From positions 1-12,763 of the forward strand of contig CACXEN010000010.1 of assembly GCA_902766675.1 (NCBI GenBank): 12,763 bases of DNA. Direction: 5' to 3'. The translations under genes and the position numbers were made by a program. The notes under the pieces are model-generated. The model made no database searches, had not been told where the DNA came from, and worked only from the letters and a program-made list of their open reading frames with translations. The DNA comes from an uncultured Erysipelotrichaceae bacterium. GTDB lineage: Bacteria; Bacillota_I; Bacilli_A; Erysipelotrichales; Erysipelotrichaceae. Shown here one piece after another: positions 1 through 7,019 of the stretch; the stretch's first letter is position 1, and every line of letters begins with the position of its first letter.

Positions 1-3
1 ATA

Positions 4-87
4 TGGTGCGCCAGACAGGACTTGAACCTGCACGGATCACTCCATACGCCCCTCAAGCGTACGTGTCTGCCATTCCACCACTGGCGC
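4..87 (-). tRNA. tRNA-Leu, anticodon GAG
   Basis: Read on the minus strand, this folds as a class II (long variable arm) leucine tRNA. The acceptor stem GCGCCAG (complement of 81-87) pairs with CTGGCGC (complement of 8-14). It is followed by discriminator A and an encoded CCA (complement of 4-6). The anticodon stem TACGC/GCGTA encloses the loop TTGAGGG, placing anticodon GAG at the complement of 52-54; it reads CUU/CUC leucine codons. The T arm has loop TTCAAGT with stem GCAGG/CCTGT (one G-T pair). The variable arm has a GGA/TCC stem. All arms are intact, so it should be functional. Its terminator or further tRNAs would lie left of the window. Confidence 0.96.
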
Positions 88-99
88 ATATGCATATAA

Positions 100-127
100 A
101 TTTTAACAGTCATTTTTTAGTTGTCAA
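100..127 (-). promoter_or_regulatory. Predicted promoter for tRNA-Leu
   Basis: On the minus strand there is a perfect -35 TTGACA (complement of 122-127), a 16-base spacer and -10 TAAAAT (complement of 100-105). Transcription would start about base 93, roughly six bases before the mature tRNA 5' end, a usual distance for stable RNA genes. The prediction rests on consensus match and position only. Confidence 0.6.
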
Positions 128-149
128 TTATGCGTATGAAATATATAAT
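121..149 (+). promoter_or_regulatory. Predicted promoter for typA
   Basis: The -35 TTGTCA (121-126; five of six consensus bases), an exact 17-base spacer and a perfect -10 TATAAT (144-149) form a strong sigma-A type promoter. The start would be near base 156, giving a leader of about 27 bases that contains the ribosome binding site AAGGAGAAGG (171-180). The -35 overlaps the -35 of the divergent tRNA promoter almost completely. Confidence 0.75.
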
Positions 150-182
150 TACACAGGTTTATATAAAGAAAAGGAGAAGGGC

Positions 183-2021
183 ATGGATTATCAAAAGATT
201 ATTAATATAGCGGTTATTGCCCATGTAGATGCTGGTAAATCAACGCTAGTAGATGCATTTTTAAGACAATCACATGTATTTAAAGATAATGACAAAGTTG
301 TTGATTGTATTATGGATTCCAATGATCTAGAAAGAGAAAGAGGAATCACAATTTATTCTAAGAACTGCTCTGTCACATATAAAGATTACAAAATCAATAT
401 TGTGGATACTCCAGGACACGCTGACTTTTCTAGTGAAGTAGAACGAATTATTAAGACTGTTGATACAGTTATTCTTTTGGTAGACTCATCAGAGGGACCT
501 ATGCCACAAACTCGATTTGTTTTGCAAAAATCTTTAGAGATTGGTTTATGTCCAATTCTTGTCATTAATAAGATGGATAAACAAGATGAAAGAGCGACAG
601 AAGTTATTGATGAAGTCTATGATTTATTCTTGGAATTGAATGCAACAGATGATCAATTGGATTTCCCAATTCTATATGGTGTAGCACGTGAAGGTGTCAT
701 TCGTTATGAAATTGAAGATACGAATGAAGATATCACACCACTATTTGAAACAATTATCGAACATACACAAGCATATCCAAATTTAATTGAAGATAATGTA
801 CAAATGCAAATATGTGCACTTGCATATGATGACTATATTGGCAGACTTGGCGTTGGTCGTATATATAAAGGAACACTCAAAGAAGCACAAAACTATCAGA
901 TTTGTAATGGAGATGGCACAAGCTACAGTGCAAAAACAAATCAAATCTTTGTATATAAGGGATTAAGTAGAGTAGCTGTACCGGAGGCACAGTGTGGAGA
1001 AATCTGTATTGTGTCAGGTATTCCAAATATCAATATTGGAGACACAATTTGTCCAGTTGGTGAAGAAGATCCACTACCAATGATTCATATTGAAGAGCCA
1101 ACACTATCTATGAACTTCATGGTCAATGATTCACCATTTGCAGGGCAAGTTGGTAAATATGTGACATCTAGAAATATCAGAGAAAGACTAGATAAAGAAT
1201 TAGAAGTAAATGTAGGTTTACGTGTAGAAGAAACAGATAGTACGGACACATTTAAAGTAAGTGGTAGAGGTGAATTACATTTAACAATTCTTCTTGAACA
1301 AATGCGTAGAGAAGGATATGAAATTGCAGTATCTAGACCAGAAGTTATTCTTAAAAAGATTGATGGTGCTACATATGAGCCAGTTGAGGAAGTAGTTATT
1401 GATGTTCCAGAAGAGTATTCTGGTTCAGTCATTAGTGCATTAAATGTAAGAAAAGGTTTACTCCAGAATATGGAGAATGTAGGTAGTTATTCAAGAATCA
1501 CATATACTGTGCCAACCCGTGGTTTGATAGGATTTAGATCCGACTTTATTAATATGACACATGGAGAAGGCACAATGGTACAAAGACTTGCGGACTATGA
1601 GCCATATAAAGGTGATATTCCACAACGTGAAAATGGTGCTTTGATATCTACTGAAACAGGTGGCGCAATGACATATGCACTTTGGAATATTCAAGAACGT
1701 GGACAATTATTCATTGGAGCACAAACACCAGTCTATGAAGGAATGATTATTGGTGTATCCAATAAGAATATGGATATGGCAGTAAATCCAATCAAAAACA
1801 AAAAGATGACTGCAGTTCGCTCAACAGGTAATGATGAAGCAATGAAATTGGTACCACCAAGAGAATTGACTCTTGAAAGCGCAATTGAATTTATCAATGA
1901 TGATGAATTAGTTGAAATCACACCTGAAGATATTCGTATTCGTAAAAAGTATTTAACAGCATTAGATCGCAGAAGACATATGCGTGAATTAGGCAAAATT
2001 GATAGTGAAGAAGGGGAATAG
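183..2021 (+). CDS. typA: Translational GTPase TypA/BipA
   Basis: This is a 612-residue ribosome-associated GTPase of the EF-G-like translation factor superfamily. The family binds the 70S ribosome and assists ribosome assembly and stress growth, notably in the cold. G-domain motifs are visible: G1 AHVDAGKS (13-20), G2 RGITI (53-57), G3 DTPGH (75-79) and G4 NKMD (129-132). Beta-barrel and EF-G III/V-like domains follow, then the BipA-specific C-terminal domain with its conserved TGxDEAxxLVPP and [13 protein letters not shown] stretches. The length matches the usual 605-615. The ATG at 183 is chosen because AAGGAGAAGG lies just upstream and the protein begins at the canonical family N terminus. 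The open frame extends left only because it happens to stay open through the tRNA gene. The P-loop is odd: most BipA proteins have HVDHGKTT, whereas this reads HVDAGKST, closer to EF-G and TetM. The rest, including the C terminus, is BipA, so I do not call it a resistance protein. Confidence 0.95.
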   Translation: MDYQKIINIAVIAHVDAGKSTLVDAFLRQSHVFKDNDKVVDCIMDSNDLERERGITIYSKNCSVTYKDYKINIVDTPGHADFSSEVERIIKTVDTVILLVDSSEGPMPQTRFVLQKSLEIGLCPILVINKMDKQDERATEVIDEVYDLFLELNATDDQLDFPILYGVAREGVIRYEIEDTNEDITPLFETIIEHTQAYPNLIEDNVQMQICALAYDDYIGRLGVGRIYKGTLKEAQNYQICNGDGTSYSAKTNQIFVYKGLSRVAVPEAQCGEICIVSGIPNINIGDTICPVGEEDPLPMIHIEEPTLSMNFMVNDSPFAGQVGKYVTSRNIRERLDKELEVNVGLRVEETDSTDTFKVSGRGELHLTILLEQMRREGYEIAVSRPEVILKKIDGATYEPVEEVVIDVPEEYSGSVISALNVRKGLLQNMENVGSYSRITYTVPTRGLIGFRSDFINMTHGEGTMVQRLADYEPYKGDIPQRENGALISTETGGAMTYALWNIQERGQLFIGAQTPVYEGMIIGVSNKNMDMAVNPIKNKKMTAVRSTGNDEAMKLVPPRELTLESAIEFINDDELVEITPEDIRIRKKYLTALDRRRHMRELGKIDSEEGE

Positions 2022-2033
2022 TCCCCTTTTTTT
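2011..2033 (+). terminator. Rho-independent terminator of typA
   Basis: A seven-base-pair stem, AAGGGGA (2011-2017) with TCCCCTT (2022-2028), is followed by a T run to 2033. The four-base loop ATAG contains the whole typA stop codon (2019-2021), so half the hairpin is coding sequence. Confidence 0.85.
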
Positions 2034-2039
2034 ATATAG

Positions 2040-2048
2040 TGGTATAAT
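2040..2048 (+). promoter_or_regulatory. Extended -10 promoter of the pfpI-pepT operon
   Basis: TGG TATAAT (TG at 2040-2041, perfect -10 at 2043-2048) is an extended -10 element. No recognisable -35 lies 16-18 bases upstream, where the typA terminator sits. Transcription would begin near 2055, inside or just before the ribosome binding site AAAGGGTG (2053-2060), so the leader would be only about a dozen bases. Confidence 0.6.
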
Positions 2049-2066
2049 TTTTAAAGGGTGAAAATT

Positions 2067-2612
2067 ATGAATAAATGTGCAATTTTTTTAGCAGAAGGAT
2101 TTGAAGAGTGTGAAGCACTCATTACTGTTGATATGATACGTAGAACAGATGTAGGTATTGATATGATTTCTTTATCTGACAGTTATGAAGTAACATCTTC
2201 TCACAATATTACAGTAAAGGCAGATTATCTATTAGATGAAGTATCTTTAGAAGATTATGATGCACTGATATTACCAGGTGGTAAATTAGGAACTGAAAAT
2301 TTAGAAAAGTGTGAAGTATTAAAGAATGCATTAGTCAAACATTATGAGGAGAATAAACTTGTTTGTGCGATTTGTGCAGCGCCATCTATCTTTGGTCATC
2401 TAGGTTTTTTGAAAGATAAAAACTATACTTGTTTTCCAAGCTTTGATGATGATTATAAAGGCACATATCAGAAAGTATTTGCGGTATGTGATGGTAATGT
2501 TATAACTGGTCGTGGTATGGGTGCCACAATTGAATTTGCAAAAGAAATATTATTGAAATATAAAAGTGAAGAAGAAGTAGAAGAGTTATTAGAAAGTATT
2601 CAATATAGGTAG
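2067..2612 (+). CDS. DJ-1/PfpI family protein
   Basis: This 181-residue protein is of the DJ-1/ThiJ/PfpI superfamily (YajL/DJ-1 branch by length and motifs). The N-terminal EGFEECEA (10-17) supplies the conserved Glu16, equivalent to DJ-1 Glu18. The nucleophile elbow AICAAP carries Cys103, equivalent to DJ-1 Cys106. LILPGG (67-72) and the GRGMGA stretch are also typical. Family members are cytosolic dimers linked to oxidative-stress protection, glyoxal/methylglyoxal handling or chaperone activity; the exact reaction is debated and cannot be read from sequence. The ATG at 2067 is preferred because AAAGGGTG sits six bases upstream; an in-frame GTG at 2058 lies inside that site. It is first in a five-gene operon, two bases ahead of the next gene. 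Confidence 0.9.
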   Translation: MNKCAIFLAEGFEECEALITVDMIRRTDVGIDMISLSDSYEVTSSHNITVKADYLLDEVSLEDYDALILPGGKLGTENLEKCEVLKNALVKHYEENKLVCAICAAPSIFGHLGFLKDKNYTCFPSFDDDYKGTYQKVFAVCDGNVITGRGMGATIEFAKEILLKYKSEEEVEELLESIQYR

Positions 2613-2614
2613 AA

Positions 2615-3178
2615 ATGGTTAAAAGAATTGATCCGAGAGATTTAAAGTGGATAAACAAACCAAAACTATCACTTGTGTTTGAGGATAGTGTTGTTTTTGA
2701 GACGGAACCATTTACTGATTTTAATCCAAAAGGAATCAGCAGTGATGCTGCAGAGATGGCAATCGAACCAGTAGGTAGTTTTTGTTTTACATTGAAAGTC
2801 GATTATAGATTTCAAAATCATTTGGATCAATGTGGAATGATTCTTTATCAAAATGATGTACGTAAAGCAATCATATGCACACAAAGCTTTGATTTAGAAT
2901 CAACAAAACTTGCGACAACAGTAAACCATGGAGACTTCGGAGATCGTGCATATCGTGATATATCAGCTGGTATAACAACAATGTATTTTCGTATTTGGTG
3001 TCGTGGCGGTATTGTGCGTATACAATATAGTTTCACAAATGGAAGATATAGTGATTTAAGAATATTTAAATTAGATGATGTAAATGCGAATATTAAACTG
3101 AGCATTTATGCATGTAGCCCAGTGAATTCGTATTTCGATTGTACATTTTCAAATATGATTTTAGAAGATGAAGAATAA
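2615..3178 (+). CDS. DUF1349 domain-containing protein
   Basis: This 187-residue protein matches the DUF1349 family (beta-sandwich, concanavalin-like; related to yeast Ree1) over nearly its full length. Family landmarks are Trp12, the ETEPFTDF stretch (29-36), DQCGMILY (71-78), the repeated aromatic/arginine strands around 122-140, and YACSP (165-169) before a final FDCTFSN strand. There is no signal peptide or membrane segment, so it is probably cytosolic. No catalytic function is established for this family; some members occur with carbohydrate enzymes. It starts two bases after the pfpI stop with only a weak AGGT site overlapping that stop, so it probably depends on translational coupling. 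Confidence 0.85.
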   Translation: MVKRIDPRDLKWINKPKLSLVFEDSVVFETEPFTDFNPKGISSDAAEMAIEPVGSFCFTLKVDYRFQNHLDQCGMILYQNDVRKAIICTQSFDLESTKLATTVNHGDFGDRAYRDISAGITTMYFRIWCRGGIVRIQYSFTNGRYSDLRIFKLDDVNANIKLSIYACSPVNSYFDCTFSNMILEDEE

Positions 3179-3191
3179 ATAGGAGAGTTTT

Positions 3192-4412
3192 ATGAGTGTT
3201 GAAGAAAGATTAATCCGCTATTGTAAGATTGATACACAATCTGATCCTTATAACGAAGAGGAAACACCATCTACACAAAAACAATTTGATCTTGCGAATG
3301 TGTTGGTAGATGAATTAAAAGAATTAGATTTAAATGATGTAGAAGTAGATGAGCATTGTTATGTATATGCGAAACTACCAAGCAATATAGATGGTTGTAC
3401 AAAAACCATTGGCTTTATTGCGCATATGGATACAGCGCCAGACTTTTCTGGAAAAGATGTAAAGCCTCGTATTATTGAAAACTTTGATGGAGAAGATATT
3501 ACACTCAATGAAGAAAGAACGATTCGTATGGATGAGTATCCATGGATGAAAGAGTTCAAAGGAAAAAGAGTGATGGTTACCGATGGCACAACATTATTAG
3601 GTGCTGATGATAAAGCAGGTATTGCAAGTATTATGGAAGCCATTGCATATTTAAAAGCACATGATGAAATACAAAGACCAAATATTGCGATTGCGTTTAC
3701 ACCAGATGAAGAAATTGGTAATGGCACCAAATATTTTGATGTAAAGAAATTTGGGGCGGAATTTGCATATACGATGGATGGTGATACAGTAAGAGAATTA
3801 TCCGATGAAACATTTAATGCAAGTAGTGCAACCATCACAATCCAAGGTGTATCGATACATCCTGGTAGTGCGAAGAATAAAATGGTAAATGCGGCATTAA
3901 TTGCTACAGAATTAGCACAAGCATTCCCAAAAGAGATGACACCTGAAAATACAGAGGGAAGAGAAGGCTTCATTCATTTACATGCCATGAAAGGTGATGT
4001 AGATTCTGCAACATTGGAATATATTATTCGTGATCATGACATTGATAAATTACATGCCATGGAGAAAAGAGTAGAAGATGAAGTAAATCGCATCAATGAA
4101 AAATATGGAAATAGAGCAACTGTAAAGATAAAAGAAAGCTATCACAACATGAAAGAAGTGTTGGATAAAAATCCAGAGGCAGTAGATATAGCTCGAAGTG
4201 TATTAGAAGAAATGGGATTGGATATCGTAAATGAACCAGTGCGTGGTGGTACAGATGGCGCAATGTTGTCATTTATGGGACTACCTTGTCCTAATTTAGG
4301 TTGTGGAGGAGGAAATTTCCATGGCCCATATGAATATTGTGTAATTGATGAATTAGAAACCTCTATTGATGTAATTATCAATATTGTGAAAAAAGTAGGA
4401 GAATTATCATGA
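3192..4412 (+). CDS. pepT: Peptidase T (tripeptide aminopeptidase)
   Basis: This 406-residue cytosolic di-zinc aminopeptidase of family M20B removes the N-terminal residue of tripeptides. The metal and catalytic residues expected from characterised PepT are in place: His78 and Asp80 in AHMDTAPD, Asp140 in GADDKAG, Glu173-Glu174 in TPDEEIG, Asp196 in TMDGD and His377 in NFHGPYE. The dimerisation/substrate region has the expected IHPGSAKNKM. The length is standard for the family. The start has AGGAG (3181-3185) six bases upstream. It lies 13 bases after the DUF1349 gene, and its TGA stop overlaps the next gene's ATG (ATGA, 4409-4412). It supplies amino acids from imported peptides. Confidence 0.97.
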   Translation: MSVEERLIRYCKIDTQSDPYNEEETPSTQKQFDLANVLVDELKELDLNDVEVDEHCYVYAKLPSNIDGCTKTIGFIAHMDTAPDFSGKDVKPRIIENFDGEDITLNEERTIRMDEYPWMKEFKGKRVMVTDGTTLLGADDKAGIASIMEAIAYLKAHDEIQRPNIAIAFTPDEEIGNGTKYFDVKKFGAEFAYTMDGDTVRELSDETFNASSATITIQGVSIHPGSAKNKMVNAALIATELAQAFPKEMTPENTEGREGFIHLHAMKGDVDSATLEYIIRDHDIDKLHAMEKRVEDEVNRINEKYGNRATVKIKESYHNMKEVLDKNPEAVDIARSVLEEMGLDIVNEPVRGGTDGAMLSFMGLPCPNLGCGGGNFHGPYEYCVIDELETSIDVIINIVKKVGELS

Positions 4413-5323
4413 TTGTGACGTGTACACTGAATCCATCTTTAGATTGTTATATGGAATTTGAAGATAATCTAGAACTTGGAAAAACAAATCGTTCGTTACT
4501 GGAATATTATGAAGCTGGTGGAAAAGGCATTAATGTTTCAGTTGTACTAAATAACTTGGGAGTGCCTAGTAAAGCATTTGGATTTTTAGGGGGATTTGCG
4601 AAAGATTTTTATATCTCACTTCTAACCAAATACAATCAAATTCAACCTAGTTTTACATATATTGATGGGAATACTCGTATTAACATCAAATGTATTGGTG
4701 ATGAAAATACAGATTTAAATGCGAATGGCCCATATATCACAAAGGAAAATATTGAGGCATTAAAAACGAAGATTGAGAGATTAGATGAAGGTGACTATTT
4801 CGTATTAAGTGGAAATACACAAAAGTATCTTGAAGAAGATGTAGAAGAAATGATGAAAGATCTAATCGATGAGAATGTAAATGTTGTATTAGATACGAAT
4901 CATTCACTAACACAAAAAATGGTAAAGTATCAACCATTCTTAGTAAAAAGAAGTGTTCATGAATTAGAAGAAGAATATGATGTGGATGACAGAAAAGATG
5001 TTATAGAAATTGGTAAAAAACTATATGAAGCTGGTGCGAAACATGTCATTATTTCAGAAGATGATGAAACAGCAATTTTCGTATATGAAGGTGGAACATA
5101 TCGTGCAAAACTTGTGCATGATGATGTTGTGAATACTGTTGGTATAGGCGATTCACTTGTGGCAGGATTCTTAATGCAATATATCCGAAGCAAAGATGCA
5201 TTAGATTCATTTAAATTTGCGGCAGCATGTGGCAGTGCAACAGCATATTCCAAAACACTTGCGACAAGAGAAAAAGTCGATAAATTCTATGAAGAGGTAG
5301 AACTCAAAGAAATTGAGAGTTAA
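4409..5323 (+). CDS. PfkB-family sugar-phosphate kinase, FruK/LacC-like
   Basis: This 304-residue protein is a ribokinase-fold kinase in the 1-phosphofructokinase/tagatose-6-phosphate kinase branch. It begins with TLNPSLD (6-12), has the substrate-binding GGKGINV (37-43), TRINIK (89-94), a DTN segment (162-164), and the C-terminal signature TVGIGDSLVAGF with predicted catalytic base Asp248. Length and domain order are normal. Several family motifs are altered: the usual GAGD anion-hole motif reads GIGD (245-248), the usual KPN stretch reads KRS (180-182), and SGS/SGN-LP reads SGNTQ (134-138). Substrate is therefore uncertain (fructose-1-phosphate, tagatose-6-phosphate or another). No PTS transporter or DeoR regulator is adjacent, unlike typical fru operons. 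It overlaps pepT by four bases; AGGAG (4397-4401) is its site. Confidence 0.88.
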   Translation: MIVTCTLNPSLDCYMEFEDNLELGKTNRSLLEYYEAGGKGINVSVVLNNLGVPSKAFGFLGGFAKDFYISLLTKYNQIQPSFTYIDGNTRINIKCIGDENTDLNANGPYITKENIEALKTKIERLDEGDYFVLSGNTQKYLEEDVEEMMKDLIDENVNVVLDTNHSLTQKMVKYQPFLVKRSVHELEEEYDVDDRKDVIEIGKKLYEAGAKHVIISEDDETAIFVYEGGTYRAKLVHDDVVNTVGIGDSLVAGFLMQYIRSKDALDSFKFAAACGSATAYSKTLATREKVDKFYEEVELKEIES

Positions 5324-5348
5324 TCTAAATTGTGATAAGGTATTACGT

Positions 5349-5951
5349 ATGAAAAAAATAAGTAAAGTAATATATGCGGCTCTTTTAGCTACTAGCATGT
5401 TTGCATGTTCCACAAAAGAAACAGCAAATAGTAAAACAGTGACGACAGCATATGAACCAGAATCATTTGAAGCAGATATGAGTGGATATGAATGGATAGA
5501 AGGTGATATTGCGGAATATAAAGAAATGTCACTTGTTGAAATATGTAATGTAGTCGATAACAAAGGAAGTGGTTTATTCTATTTCGGTTATGATACATGT
5601 CAGTGGTGCAAAAGAGCATTACCAGAATTGAATAAAGTATTACAAGAATATGATTTCACAACATATTACATCAATGTACATTCCACTAAATTCACTCCAA
5701 CAAATGAAGAAATTGAAATGGTAATGGAAAAAATAGATGATGCATTAGAACATGATGAATCAGGTGAAGCAATATTCTATGTACCATTGGTAGTGGGTAT
5801 TAAGGATGGAAAAGTTGTTGGGCATCAAGTATCTCTTGTGGATGATTATGTCGCAAAAGATATTAATGATCCAAACGATCAAATGAATGATGCTCAAAAG
5901 AAAGAATTGCAAGATATCTATCGAGCTATTATCGAAAAAATCGTTGACTAA
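5349..5951 (+). CDS. Thioredoxin-fold lipoprotein
   Basis: This 200-residue exported protein has a lysine-led N terminus, a hydrophobic stretch (about 7-19) and Cys20 in the sequence MFACS. It is a loose lipobox (Phe at -2 is unusual), so lipidation is likely but not certain. The mature part has a thioredoxin-like pattern: a hydrophobic strand LFYFGYDT leading to the CQWC redox motif (84-87), then the helix KRALPELNKVL, and the family cis-proline in YVPLVVG (Pro146). It probably acts as a thiol-disulfide exchange protein at the outer face of the membrane; reductant or oxidant role cannot be told. The ATG at 5349 is chosen over an in-frame ATG at 5313 because the latter lies inside the kinase gene and would put charged residues before the signal peptide. 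The ribosome site is a modest ATAAGG (5335-5340). It is the last gene of the operon. Confidence 0.85.
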   Translation: MKKISKVIYAALLATSMFACSTKETANSKTVTTAYEPESFEADMSGYEWIEGDIAEYKEMSLVEICNVVDNKGSGLFYFGYDTCQWCKRALPELNKVLQEYDFTTYYINVHSTKFTPTNEEIEMVMEKIDDALEHDESGEAIFYVPLVVGIKDGKVVGHQVSLVDDYVAKDINDPNDQMNDAQKKELQDIYRAIIEKIVD

Positions 5952-5975
5952 AAAAAGGCTTTGATAAGCCTTTTT
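5952..5975. terminator. Bidirectional rho-independent terminator
   Basis: AAAAAGGCTT (5952-5961) pairs with AAGCCTTTTT (5966-5975) around a TGAT loop. The T run on the plus strand and the complementary A run on the other side make it work in both directions. It lies between the convergent lipoprotein and GGDEF genes and overlaps the last bases of the latter. Confidence 0.88.
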
Positions 5976-6969
5976 ACTTTGCGATAACTGTATTTCTTAC
6001 TATTTTTGCTTCATATAAGTTTTTATCTAATACAGAAATAATTTCAGATAGTGTTTGGTTAGGAGATAATTCTGTAACACCGATTGAACATGTAATATGA
6101 GAGCCATCTGGTAAAACAATTTCATTTGCGCAGCGATTACGCAATCTCTCTGCAATTCTTTTGCCAGTCTCAATATCCGCATTGTTAATCAGAAGAATAA
6201 ATTCATCTCCACCATATCGAATCGGAACATCATGTTCACGACTCTCAGTTTGTAGCATTTGTGCAAATTGCTTTAAAACTTTATCACCAACTATATGACC
6301 ATATGTATCATTGACGTTTTTAAAGAAATCTATATCCAACAATAATGCACATGCAGCTTTTAGTTTAGGTGATTTTCCAGCTGAATCTTCTTCTTGCAAG
6401 CGATTTAATAACAAGCGATTATAAACCCCAGTACCTGGGTCGATTTCTGCAATCTTTTCGAGTTTTAGATTTGCGTCATGCAATTCTCTTGAGTAATGCA
6501 TCAAATCTTCTCTTAAGCGTTTTTCCTTTGAAATGTCCACAATTTCACCAATCAAACCCTTACGATTTGTGACGGAATCATAGATGCCATGAGACCAATA
6601 CATCGATGGGTGTACTTCTCCATCAGCACCAGTATAATCCGCTTCATAATCAATAACTTGGCCAGATTCAATCAATGCTAAATCTTCTTCTTGATATCTT
6701 TGTCTAGCTTCTAAAGATAAATAATCTAAAGATAAAACATCTTTTCCTAAATATTCAGAACGATCCATCCCAAAAAACTCTGCATATTTTTTGTTGAAGA
6801 ATACAAACTTAGCATTTTCGTCCTTCATGAATATAGGATTTGGTAGATTCTCAAGCATTGCCAGTAAATACTGGTAATCATTTTTTTGCTTTTCTAACTC
6901 TTTTTTTGTCGCTTCTAATTCCTCTTTTGTCGCTTGTAATTCTTGATCAATACTTTTATTGATATCCAT
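5974..6969 (-). CDS. PAS domain-containing diguanylate cyclase
   Basis: This 331-residue cytosolic protein predicts c-di-GMP synthesis from two GTP. An N-terminal coiled coil with heptads (about 8-36) leads to a PAS domain (about 32-150: PNPIFMKDENAKF, then a PAC-like GEIVDISKEKR). A linker helix runs to about 176 and a GGDEF domain from Asp177 (DPGTGVYNR) to the end. The catalytic motif is intact, RYGGDEF (GGDEF at 253-257), with the metal/GTP-binding DIDFFKNVND (212-221) and GH..GD (224-229). An RxxD inhibitory site is present: REHD (244-247), five residues before GGDEF, so product feedback inhibition is likely. No membrane segment is present; the PAS domain would sense an internal signal. 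The start has GGGGA seven bases upstream. No EAL or HD-GYP partner is in the window. Confidence 0.95.
   Translation of the reverse strand: MDINKSIDQELQATKEELEATKKELEKQKNDYQYLLAMLENLPNPIFMKDENAKFVFFNKKYAEFFGMDRSEYLGKDVLSLDYLSLEARQRYQEEDLALIESGQVIDYEADYTGADGEVHPSMYWSHGIYDSVTNRKGLIGEIVDISKEKRLREDLMHYSRELHDANLKLEKIAEIDPGTGVYNRLLLNRLQEEDSAGKSPKLKAACALLLDIDFFKNVNDTYGHIVGDKVLKQFAQMLQTESREHDVPIRYGGDEFILLINNADIETGKRIAERLRNRCANEIVLPDGSHITCSIGVTELSPNQTLSEIISVLDKNLYEAKIVRNTVIAK
6895..6936 (-). repeat. 21-base tandem duplication encoding coiled-coil heptads
   Basis: Two adjacent near-identical 21-base units (6895-6915 and 6916-6936) encode the heptads ELQATKE and ELEATKK near the N terminus of the diguanylate cyclase. 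They share the block TTTTGTCGCTT. A less similar third heptad (ELEKQKN) follows in the protein. One unit equals one coiled-coil heptad, so copy changes would keep the frame. Confidence 0.75.
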
Positions 6970-6989
6970 TCATTTGTCCCCGTTAATAA

Positions 6990-7019
6990 ATTATGTATAC
7001 GATTGATGGTGAATGTCAA
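6990..7019 (-). promoter_or_regulatory. Predicted promoter of the diguanylate cyclase gene
   Basis: On the minus strand a perfect -35 TTGACA (complement of 7014-7019), an 18-base spacer and -10 CATAAT (complement of 6990-6995; five of six) point at the GGDEF gene. The start would be near 6983, giving a leader of about 13 bases that still contains GGGGA. The -35 lies on top of the first codons of the divergent acetyltransferase frame. Confidence 0.65.

Noticed and set aside
3..182. In-frame upstream extension of typA back to base 3 (60 extra residues)
   Set aside because: It runs through the antisense of an intact tRNA-Leu gene and the predicted typA promoter. The ATG at 183 has a strong ribosome binding site and gives the family's normal N terminus.
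1085..1432. Minus-strand open frame inside typA
   Set aside because: Shadow of typA; no motif, promoter or ribosome site.
183..2021. Ribosomal protection tetracycline resistance gene (TetM-like), suggested by the P-loop HVDAGKS
   Set aside because: Length is 612 rather than about 640 and the C-terminal half carries BipA-specific stretches rather than the TetM C-terminal domain.
3359..3973. A 204-codon open frame on the minus strand inside pepT
   Set aside because: The sense strand codes for a complete PepT with all metal ligands. The antisense product is Ser/Ile/Ala-rich without domains or a ribosome site, as expected from reverse reading of this codon usage.
5207..5563. Minus-strand open frame across the end of the kinase gene and start of the lipoprotein gene
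   Set aside because: Hydrophobic Ser/Ile-rich product with no recognisable family, lying antisense to two supported genes.
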